Source of the DNA: Eggerthellaceae bacterium
GTDB lineage: Bacteria > Actinomycetota > Coriobacteriia > Coriobacteriales > Eggerthellaceae
Assembly: GCA_900754955.1 (NCBI GenBank)
Contig: CAAEEV010000178.1
Coordinates: forward strand, 1-5,185
Direction of reading: 5' to 3'
DNA length: 5,185 nt
Position numbers and translations under genes: made by a program. Below, in pieces: positions 1 through 5,185 of this stretch (position 1 is its first letter; the number at the start of each line of letters is the position of its first letter). The notes beneath the pieces are model-generated. The model made no database searches. It had not been told where the DNA came from and saw nothing but the letters and a program-made list of their open reading frames with translations.

Positions 1-1072
1 CACGTCGGAGAGCTCCATCGACTACGACTACCTCGACGCGCTCGCGGCGCAGATCGCTGCGGTGCGCGCGGCGGGCTGGCAGCCGGTGATCGTGACGTCG
101 GCGGCGATCGCGTGCGGCCTCGAGGCGCTCGGCATCCGCAAGCGCCCCGACGACATGCCGAGCCTGCAGGCGGCGGCGTCGGTGGGGCAGTCGGCCCTGT
201 CGGCGGCGTACGCCCAAGCGTTTTCCGCCTACGACATGATCACGTCGGTCGTGCTGCTCACGCGGCGCGACACCGCCGACCGCACCGCCTACCTGCACGC
301 GCGCGACACGCTGCGCCGTCTGCTCGAGATGGGCGTCGTCCCCATCGTCAACGAGAACGACACGGTGTCGGTCGAACAGATCCGCTTCGGCGACAACGAC
401 ACGCTCGCGGCGCTCGTGGCGTGCCTCGTCGACGCCGATCTCATGGTGGTGCTCTCCGACATCGAGGGGCTCTACGACGCGAACCCGCGCGAGGTACCCG
501 ACGCGCAGCTCGTGCACAAGGTCGAGCATATCGACCACGCCGTCATGTCGGCGGCGGGGTCGGCCGGCTCCACGGTGGGCTCGGGTGGCATGATCACGAA
601 GATCAAGGCCGCGCGTGTGCTCATGGTGGCGGGCATTCCCATGGTGATCTGCCACGGCCGCCGCGCGAACGCCATCGTGGACGCGGCGCGCGGCGAGGAT
701 GTGGGCACGCTCTTCGTGGCGCGCGAGCAGCCGCACGAGATCACGCCGAAGAAATTGTGGCTCGCGCTCGGCGACGCCGTGCGCGGCGCGGTCGTGATCG
801 ACGCCGGCGCGCGCACGGCGCTCGTGCAGCGCGGCAGCTCGCTGCTCTGCGTGGGCGTCTTGCGTGTGGAGGGCCGCTTCGACGCGGGCGACATCATCGA
901 CATCAAGGACGAGAGCGGCTATGTGGTGGCGCGCGGCAAGGTGTCGGCCTCGAGCGACGAGATCGAACTCGCCTGCGGCATGACGCGTGAGGAGATGGAG
1001 CGCAACCGCATCCTCGCCTCGCTCGCCGACGGCCCCATCGTCCACCGTGACGAGCTCGTGGTGTTCGAATAA
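1..1072 (+). CDS. proB: Glutamate 5-kinase (gamma-glutamyl kinase), 5' end cut by the window edge
   Basis: This cytoplasmic enzyme phosphorylates L-glutamate with ATP to gamma-glutamyl phosphate, the first and usually feedback-regulated step of proline synthesis. The frame is open from base 2, so the true start lies upstream; 356 codons are visible against about 367 residues in the E. coli protein, so only about 10-20 residues (the first lysine-containing ATP motif) are missing. Visible amino-acid-kinase features are VTSAAIACG (nt 95-121), the glutamate-binding NENDTV (350-367), FGDNDTLAAL, LSDIEGLYDANPR (452-490) and GSGGMITK with its conserved lysine (578-601). A C-terminal PUA domain starts near nt 785 (VIDAGARTAL) and ends in GPIVHRDELVVFE. 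The GTG at 62 is internal, because SSIDYDYLDALAAQIAAV just before it is ordinary ProB sequence. ProA follows after 25 nt, as in many proBA operons. One oddity is that the usual SGAI motif reads SAAI. The identification is secure. Confidence 0.96.
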   Translation, partial: TSESSIDYDYLDALAAQIAAVRAAGWQPVIVTSAAIACGLEALGIRKRPDDMPSLQAAASVGQSALSAAYAQAFSAYDMITSVVLLTRRDTADRTAYLHARDTLRRLLEMGVVPIVNENDTVSVEQIRFGDNDTLAALVACLVDADLMVVLSDIEGLYDANPREVPDAQLVHKVEHIDHAVMSAAGSAGSTVGSGGMITKIKAARVLMVAGIPMVICHGRRANAIVDAARGEDVGTLFVAREQPHEITPKKLWLALGDAVRGAVVIDAGARTALVQRGSSLLCVGVLRVEGRFDAGDIIDIKDESGYVVARGKVSASSDEIELACGMTREEMERNRILASLADGPIVHRDELVVFE

Positions 1073-1083
1073 GAATTCCGCGC

Positions 1084-1092
1084 GGAAAGGAG
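1084..1092 (+). promoter_or_regulatory. Ribosome binding site of proA
   Basis: GGAAAGGAG lies 5 nt before the ATG at 1098. It decides the proA start: the open frame runs back into proB (to 987), but the upstream residues do not look like ProA and only this ATG has a strong Shine-Dalgarno at good spacing. Confidence 0.85.
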
Positions 1093-1097
1093 CGAAG

Positions 1098-2390
1098 ATG
1101 GCTTCCGAAGAGACAAAGCGCGAGGTGACGCAGGTCGCCGAGGTGGCGCGTCAGGCGTGCGCCGAGCTTGCGGTGACGAGCACCGAGGAGCGCAACGCGG
1201 CGCTCGCGGCGATGGCGCAGGCGCTGCGCGATCATGCCGACGAAATCGTGGCGGCAAACGCGGCCGACATGGAGGCCGCGCGCGCGAAGGGCACGAGCGA
1301 CGCCCTGCTCGACCGCCTCATGCTCGACGACGCCCGCCTCGAGGACATGGCATCGGCGCTTGAGGATCTCATGGCGCTGCCCGATCCGCTCGGCGTCGTG
1401 CAGCAGGAGCGCACGCTGTACAACGGCATCGAGCTCGAGCGCGTGAGCGTGCCGCTCGGCGTGGTGGCCGTGGTGTACGAGGCGCGTCCGAACGTGACGG
1501 CTGACGCGGCGGGCATCTGCCTGAAGGCGGGCAACGCCTGCGTGCTGCGCGGCGGGTCGCTCGCGGCGCGCTCGTGCGCGGCCATCGCGCGTGTGCTTGC
1601 GCAGGCGGCGTGCGCAGCGGGCATGCCTGCAGGCTGCATCGGCGCCATCACCTCCACCGACCGTGCCGCCACCGACGCGCTCATGCAGCTGCACGGGCTC
1701 ATCGACGTGCTCATTCCGCGCGGCGGTGCGGGGCTCATTCGCCACTGCGTCGACCACGCCAAGGTGCCCGTCATCGAAACGGGTACGGGCAACTGCCACG
1801 TGTACGTGCACGCGTCGGCCGACCTCGACAAGGCGGCGGCCATCGTGGAGAACGCGAAGTGCCGCCGCTTCGGCGTGTGCAACGCCGCCGAGACGCTGCT
1901 CGTCGACCGCGCCGTCGCCGAGACGTTTCTGCCGCGCGTGCTGCCGGCGCTCGCGTCGCACGGCGTGGCGCTCCACTGCGACGACGAATCGTTCGCCGTC
2001 GCCGAGGCGCTTTCCCGTGACGGTGTCGACCTCGTCTTCGATCGCGCCGACGAGGATGACTGGGCGACCGAGTACCTCGGCCCCGAGATCGCCGTCAAGT
2101 GCGTAGACGGCGTCGACGAGGCCGTGGCGCACGTCAACCGCTACGGCACGCACCACTCCGAGGCCATCGTCGCCGAGGACGCGCAGGCGTGCGAGCGCTT
2201 CCTCGCACGCGTCGATGCGGCGGCGGTGTATGCCAACGCCTCGACGGCGTTCACCGACGGCGGGCAGTTCGGGCTCGGCGCTGAGATCGGCATCTCCACG
2301 CAGAAGCTCCACGCGCGCGGCCCGTTCGCGCTCGAGGCGCTGACGTCCTACAAGTACGTGCTGCGCGGCTCGGGGCAGGTGAGGGCCTAG
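1098..2390 (+). CDS. proA: Glutamate-5-semialdehyde dehydrogenase (gamma-glutamyl phosphate reductase)
   Basis: This enzyme reduces gamma-glutamyl phosphate with NADPH to glutamate-5-semialdehyde, which cyclises and is then reduced to proline. It acts in the cytosol, probably handling the labile ProB product directly. The 430-residue protein is close to the family size (E. coli 417), with an aldehyde-dehydrogenase fold. Family blocks in order are YEARPNVTADAAG (from residue 127), LIPRGGAGLI (about 205-214), ETGTGNCHVYVH, and FGVCNAAETLL with the catalytic cysteine at residue 261 (nt 1878-1880). Then come YGTHHSEAIV, FTDGGQFGLGAE (385-396) and STQKLHARGPFALEALTSYKYV near the C-terminus. No key residue is missing. 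The ATG at 1098 is chosen for its Shine-Dalgarno. The gene sits 25 nt after proB and 1 nt before the next gene, so all are probably on one transcript. Confidence 0.97.
   Translation: MASEETKREVTQVAEVARQACAELAVTSTEERNAALAAMAQALRDHADEIVAANAADMEAARAKGTSDALLDRLMLDDARLEDMASALEDLMALPDPLGVVQQERTLYNGIELERVSVPLGVVAVVYEARPNVTADAAGICLKAGNACVLRGGSLAARSCAAIARVLAQAACAAGMPAGCIGAITSTDRAATDALMQLHGLIDVLIPRGGAGLIRHCVDHAKVPVIETGTGNCHVYVHASADLDKAAAIVENAKCRRFGVCNAAETLLVDRAVAETFLPRVLPALASHGVALHCDDESFAVAEALSRDGVDLVFDRADEDDWATEYLGPEIAVKCVDGVDEAVAHVNRYGTHHSEAIVAEDAQACERFLARVDAAAVYANASTAFTDGGQFGLGAEIGISTQKLHARGPFALEALTSYKYVLRGSGQVRA
2377..2385 (+). promoter_or_regulatory. Ribosome binding site of the nadD-yqeK fusion gene
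   Basis: AGGTGAGGG lies inside the last codons of proA, 6 nt before the ATG at 2392. The proA stop (2388-2390) falls between this site and the start, an arrangement typical of translational coupling. It supports the 2392 start over the GTG at 2452, for which I see no comparable site. Confidence 0.7.
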
Positions 2391-2391
2391 C

Positions 2392-3822
2392 ATGAAGGAG
2401 AGCGAAGCGGAGCCGCAGCGCGTGCGTGCAGACGGCGCGAATGTTCCCGCTGTGCTGTCGGAGCGTTTCGACAGCCTCGGGGCCGACGGCGCGCCCGTAC
2501 GCCTCGGCATCATGGGCGGCACGTTCGATCCCATCCACATCGGGCATCTCGCCTGCGCCGAGCAGGCGCGCGAGGCGTATCGGCTCGATGCGGTGATCTT
2601 CGTGCCTACGGGCAACCCTGCGTTCAAGCGCGATCGTGCGGTGACGCCCGCCGCTGACCGCTTGGCGATGTGCCGTCTCGCCGTGCTGCCCAACCCCCAT
2701 TTCGACGTGAGCGACATGGAGATCGCGCGTGGCGGCGTCACCTATACGGTGGATACGCTGCGCATTCTGCGCAGCCATTACCCCGACAACGTCGAGCTGT
2801 TCTTCATCACGGGCGCCGACTCCATCCTGTCCATCGCGCGGTGGCGGGAAAGCGCGGCCATCGCGTCGCTCGTGCGCTTCATTGCCGTCACGCGGCCGGG
2901 GTATGCGGTCACCGACGAGTTCAAGGCCGAGCTTGCCGCGCTCGGCGACTACGCGGTCGACTACCTCGAGGTGACGGCGCTCGCGGTGTCGTCGAGCGAT
3001 CTGCGCGCGCGTGTGGCGCGCGGTTTCAGCCTGCGTTACCTCACGACGCTGTCGGTGTGCGACTACATCCACCGCAACGGCCTGTACCGCGCGACTGATG
3101 CGTCCGTGTCAGGTAGCGGGACGGAGCGCGCGAGCGCGGCGCCTGTACTCGACGATGGGGTGCATCGCGCCGCTGCAACGGGCGGGGAGGGGGCGCACGA
3201 TGCCGTCGAAGACCCGCTCGGGGATGCGTTTTTCGCCGCCCGTCGCGCCGATCTCGTTGACCGGGTGAGCAAGAAGCGCCTGCGCCACATCGAGGGCGTC
3301 GCGCGCGCGGCTGAGAAGCTGGCGCGTACGTACGGCGTCGACGTGCGCAAGGCGCGCCTTGCCGGGCTGCTTCACGACTGGGACAAGGGCTACGACGACG
3401 CGGGCATCCGCGCGCGCGTGGCGGAGCTCGCGCTCGATGATGTGCTCGACCCCTGGGTGGTCGCGCACATGCCGCAGGTGCTCCACGGCCCCACGGCGGC
3501 TGCGGCGCTCGGGCGCGCATGGCCCGCGATCCCGCGCGATGTGCTGCAGGCGATCGACCGGCACACCACGGCGGCGGTCGATATGACGCCGCTCGACATG
3601 GTGGTCTACATCGCCGACGCGATTGAGGAATCGCGCCAGTACGGGCGCATCGACGAGCTGCGCGCGCTCGTCGGGAAGGTCTCGCTCGAAGAGCTGTTCT
3701 TCAGCACGTACGAATATTGGGTAATCTTGCTGATCGAGCGCGGCAAGCCCGTCCATCCTGCTACGATTACCGTATGGAACTCGTATGCGGCCCGCGCGGC
3801 CGCTCGGAAAGGAAAGAAATGA
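2392..3822 (+). CDS. nadD: Fusion protein: nicotinate-nucleotide adenylyltransferase (NadD) + YqeK-like HD phosphohydrolase
   Basis: This is one uninterrupted 476-codon reading frame with two enzyme domains. NadD, about residues 37-233, transfers AMP from ATP to nicotinate mononucleotide to form deamido-NAD. It shows GIMGGTFDPIHIGHL (39-53, nucleotidyltransferase HxGH), FITGADS (138-144) and SSSDLR (200-205, the ISSTxIR-type motif). The HD domain, about 287-470, resembles Bacillus YqeK, a symmetrical Ap4A hydrolase (Ap4A to 2 ADP). It shows RHIEGVARAAEKLA (H299), LLHDWDKGY (HD at 328-329), VLHGPTAAA (H365), DRHTTAAVDMTPLDMVVYIADAIE (H391, D408) and a YqeK-like end, KPVHPATITVWNSY. Metal-ligand assignments follow the family. 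About 50 low-complexity residues (234-286) link the domains, and about 36 residues precede NadD. No in-frame ATG lies in the linker, so two separate proteins are unlikely. The gene starts 1 nt after proA and overlaps rsfS by 4 nt. The domain calls are secure; Ap4A activity is inferred. Confidence 0.94.
   Translation: MKESEAEPQRVRADGANVPAVLSERFDSLGADGAPVRLGIMGGTFDPIHIGHLACAEQAREAYRLDAVIFVPTGNPAFKRDRAVTPAADRLAMCRLAVLPNPHFDVSDMEIARGGVTYTVDTLRILRSHYPDNVELFFITGADSILSIARWRESAAIASLVRFIAVTRPGYAVTDEFKAELAALGDYAVDYLEVTALAVSSSDLRARVARGFSLRYLTTLSVCDYIHRNGLYRATDASVSGSGTERASAAPVLDDGVHRAAATGGEGAHDAVEDPLGDAFFAARRADLVDRVSKKRLRHIEGVARAAEKLARTYGVDVRKARLAGLLHDWDKGYDDAGIRARVAELALDDVLDPWVVAHMPQVLHGPTAAAALGRAWPAIPRDVLQAIDRHTTAAVDMTPLDMVVYIADAIEESRQYGRIDELRALVGKVSLEELFFSTYEYWVILLIERGKPVHPATITVWNSYAARAAARKGKK
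3808..3816 (+). promoter_or_regulatory. Ribosome binding site of rsfS
   Basis: AAAGGAAAG lies just upstream of the ATG at 3819, with 5 nt between AAAGGA and the start. It is embedded in the last lysine codons of the fusion gene. Together with the ATGA overlap it favours the 3819 start over in-frame ATGs at 3774 and 3717. Confidence 0.7.
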
Positions 3823-4301
3823 CCGACAAGATTGCCGAACAGGCAGCGTTTTCGCGCACCTGCGCCATCACGGCGGCCCGCGCCGCCGACAGCAAGAAGG
3901 CGACCGACATCATGGTGCAGGAGGTGCGCGAGCTCATCGGCGTGACCGACTACTTCGTCATCGCGACGGCGGCGAACAGCCGTCAGGTCAACGCCATCAT
4001 CGACGAGATCGAGGACAAGCTGCGCGAAGAAGCGCACATCAAGCCGACGCATCGCGAGGATTCCGCCGACGGGTCGTGGTCGCTGCTCGACTACGGCAAC
4101 ATCGTCGTGCACGTGTTCCAGCCCGAGACGCGCGAATACTACCGTCTCGAGGCGCTGTGGAACGACGCGCCGATCGTCGACCTCGCCGCCGAGGCGGGTC
4201 TCACCGACATCGAGTACTCCGACCGCATCGCCAAGATGCTCGAGGCGGCCAAGGAGGCCCACGAGCACGAGGCCGCTCCGGAGGAGCCGGCTGAACAGTA
4301 G
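3819..4301 (+). CDS. rsfS: Ribosomal silencing factor RsfS (DUF143/Iojap family)
   Basis: RsfS binds ribosomal protein uL14 on the large subunit and blocks joining with the small subunit, lowering translation when nutrients are limiting (known from family members). The 160-residue protein has the complete Iojap domain: AARAADSKKATDIMVQEV (19-36), TDYFVIATAANSRQVNAI (43-60), GSWSLLDYGNIVVHVF (85-100) and REYYRLEALWNDAP (105-118). The start at 3819 overlaps the previous stop as ATGA, implying translational coupling. The open frame extends further upstream but gives residues unlike the family. The C-terminal tail of about 40 residues after the domain (LTDIEYSDRIAKMLEAAKEAHEH, then a Glu/Ala/Pro-rich end) is longer than in many RsfS proteins of 105-130 residues. 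Its role is unknown. The gene is last in the operon, with a terminator 42 nt downstream. Confidence 0.95.
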   Translation: MTDKIAEQAAFSRTCAITAARAADSKKATDIMVQEVRELIGVTDYFVIATAANSRQVNAIIDEIEDKLREEAHIKPTHREDSADGSWSLLDYGNIVVHVFQPETREYYRLEALWNDAPIVDLAAEAGLTDIEYSDRIAKMLEAAKEAHEHEAAPEEPAEQ

Positions 4302-4317
4302 TCGCAGGTTGCCAGAT

Positions 4318-4338
4318 GCCGCGCGTCTTGAGCGCGGC
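4318..4338 (+). other. Small GC-rich hairpin between rsfS and the terminator
   Basis: GCCGCGC (4318-4324) and GCGCGGC (4332-4338) are perfect inverted repeats of 7 bp around a 7-nt loop. There is no T-tract after it on either strand, so on its own it is not a canonical terminator. It may protect the transcript 3' end, or it may be chance in GC-rich DNA. Confidence 0.4.
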
Positions 4339-4343
4339 TGAGC

Positions 4344-4391
4344 AGGCCCCGCATCCACGCGATTGCGCGTGCGTGCGGGGCCTTCTTGTTT
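4344..4391 (+). terminator. Intrinsic terminator of the proB-proA-nadD/yqeK-rsfS operon
   Basis: The 18-nt arms at 4344-4361 and 4366-4383 pair around the loop ATTG. The outer 10 bp (AGGCCCCGCA with TGCGGGGCCT) are perfect, and the inner part has one C-C mismatch and one G-T wobble. The T-rich tail TTCTTGTTT (4383-4391) is on the plus-strand side, so it serves the rsfS operon. The tail abuts the stop codon of the convergent gene (4391-4393). On the minus strand the same hairpin follows that stop but has no T-run after it, so termination from that side would be weaker or factor-dependent. Confidence 0.88.
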
Positions 4392-5185
4392 CAGCGCTCG
4401 GAAAGCGATGCGGGCGGTATGGGAAGGTCGGCCGCCGCAGGGAGGCCGTAGGCGCCGGTCGTGCAGGTGACGGCGCGTTCGATGGCACGCTGCATCGCCT
4501 CGGTTGCCAACACGGTTGCGGCGTCGGGCTGGCAAGCTACCTCGCCCGAGGCGAAGGCGAACACGGTGTCGCCGTCGTTGAGTGTGTGCACGGGCTTGAT
4601 GGCGCGTGCGTAGGCGTCGTGTACGGTCGATGCGGTCTTGGTTGCCTGCGCCTTCGTGATGCGCGCGTTCGTGAGCACGACGCCGATCGTCGTGTTCGTG
4701 CACGGAGCGGCGTTCGTTTCGCCTCCGGGCATCCGGCTGAGGGCGTCGAACGCATCGAGCGGGTCCATGACGCACCCGGCGTCGTTGCGACAGCCGGCGA
4801 TCCAGCGTCCCTGCGCATCGCATACGTTTCCGAGCGCATTGACGGCGACGATTGCCACCGCCACGAGGTCGCCCGCTCGCAGTCCGTAGATGCCGAGCCC
4901 CGACTTCATCGCGCGTTCGGCGTCGAGGAGCTTTCCCACGGTGGCGCCGCATCCAGCGCCCACATTGCCCTCGGTGCAGGCTTCCGCATCGTTGAAGGCG
5001 GCAAGCGCCGCCTGCCGGCCCATGGCGGCGTCGGGATGGGCGGGGTTGCCGACGAGCAGGTCGAACAGGCAGGCGCCTACCACGATGGGCACGCACGCCT
5101 CGCCGAGCCGAAACCCGATGCCGTGCTCCGCGAGCGTTTGCGCGACGCCCGTGGAGGCTTCGAGCCCGAAGGCGCTGCCGCCCGC
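4391..5185 (-). CDS. P1-family peptidase (S58/DmpA-like aminopeptidase), N-terminus beyond the window
   Basis: The frame is open to the right edge, giving the C-terminal 264 residues of a protein that is usually a little over 300. Visible family blocks are GGSAFGLEASTGVAQALTEHGIGF (from nt 5182 leftward), VPIVVGACLFDLLVGNP, and EGNVGAGCGATVGK (around nt 4930-4970). They continue with MKSGLGIYGL, VAVNALGNVCDAQG, NTTIGVVLTNARITKAQATK (nt 4696 leftward) and IKPVHTLNDGDTVFAFASGE. In this N-terminal-nucleophile family the precursor cleaves itself, exposing a Ser or Thr. By analogy the site here would be Asn|Thr in CTNTTIG (Thr codon 4691-4693). Characterised members are aminopeptidases or amidases with varied substrates, so the substrate is unknown. 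It carries ten cysteines in the visible part, including GAGC where GAGT is common. The GTG at 5090-5092 is internal, because family sequence continues upstream. It is convergent with rsfS and functionally unrelated as far as I can see. Confidence 0.9.
   Translation of the reverse strand, partial: AGGSAFGLEASTGVAQTLAEHGIGFRLGEACVPIVVGACLFDLLVGNPAHPDAAMGRQAALAAFNDAEACTEGNVGAGCGATVGKLLDAERAMKSGLGIYGLRAGDLVAVAIVAVNALGNVCDAQGRWIAGCRNDAGCVMDPLDAFDALSRMPGGETNAAPCTNTTIGVVLTNARITKAQATKTASTVHDAYARAIKPVHTLNDGDTVFAFASGEVACQPDAATVLATEAMQRAIERAVTCTTGAYGLPAAADLPIPPASLSER

Noticed and set aside
903..2741. A 612-codon open frame on the minus strand opposite proB, proA and the start of the fusion gene.
   Set aside because: It is an arginine/histidine-rich shadow of well-identified plus-strand genes; long antisense frames are expected at this GC content, and no family motif is seen.
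3094..3250. The inter-domain stretch of the fusion considered as a gene junction, insertion or decayed spacer.
   Set aside because: The frame stays open without stops and has no repeats or inverted ends; it reads as a low-complexity linker.
3184..3268. GGGGAGGGGG followed by an ATG at 3200 opening a 22-codon frame (+1 to the fusion), whose TGA overlaps an in-frame GTG at 3265; a possible re-initiation route to a free HD domain.
   Set aside because: A start at that GTG would lose the first helix of the YqeK domain, no Shine-Dalgarno precedes it, and G-runs are common in this linker. Probably coincidence.
3759..3767. TGCTACGAT resembling an extended -10 box upstream of rsfS.
   Set aside because: No -35 element at suitable spacing (TTGCTG at 3727 is 29 nt away), and the bases are explained by conserved YqeK C-terminal codons; rsfS appears translationally coupled.
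3606..5096. A 496-codon minus-strand open frame spanning rsfS and the peptidase region.
   Set aside because: It lies in a different frame from the clear P1-peptidase sequence, is arginine-rich, and runs through the terminator and antisense to rsfS.

Overview
The window looks like chromosomal housekeeping DNA from a very GC-rich bacterium (roughly two thirds G+C by eye, with strong G/C bias at third codon positions). Gene order and protein character suggest an actinobacterium of the Coriobacteriia/Eggerthella type: proB, proA, a NadD protein fused to a YqeK-type HD domain, then rsfS. This placement is inferred from remembered protein character and was not tested by a search.

Layout. Positions 1-4301 hold four plus-strand genes packed as one probable operon. 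The first is glutamate 5-kinase (proB), cut off at its 5' end by the window edge. The second is glutamyl-5-phosphate reductase (proA), 25 nt downstream with a strong Shine-Dalgarno. The third is a 476-residue fusion of nicotinate-nucleotide adenylyltransferase (NadD) with a YqeK-like HD phosphohydrolase, starting 1 nt after the proA stop. The fourth is the ribosomal silencing factor rsfS, whose ATG overlaps the stop of the fusion gene (ATGA). A long GC-rich hairpin with a T-rich tail at 4344-4391 ends the operon. On the minus strand, facing the operon, lies the C-terminal 264 residues of a P1-family (S58/DmpA-like) peptidase. Its stop codon touches the terminator's T-tract, and its N-terminus lies beyond the right edge.

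How the genes work together. ProB and ProA are successive enzymes that turn glutamate into glutamate-5-semialdehyde for proline. NadD makes deamido-NAD in NAD synthesis. YqeK-family proteins are known as symmetrical Ap4A hydrolases, and RsfS blocks ribosomal subunit joining when nutrients are short. The NadD-YqeK-RsfS order is widespread in Gram-positive bacteria. The less usual points here are the physical NadD-YqeK fusion and its tight coupling to the proline genes.

I see no mobile element, CRISPR array, RNA gene, phage gene or tandem repeat, and no evidence of an undescribed system. The findings are modest variations on known genes.
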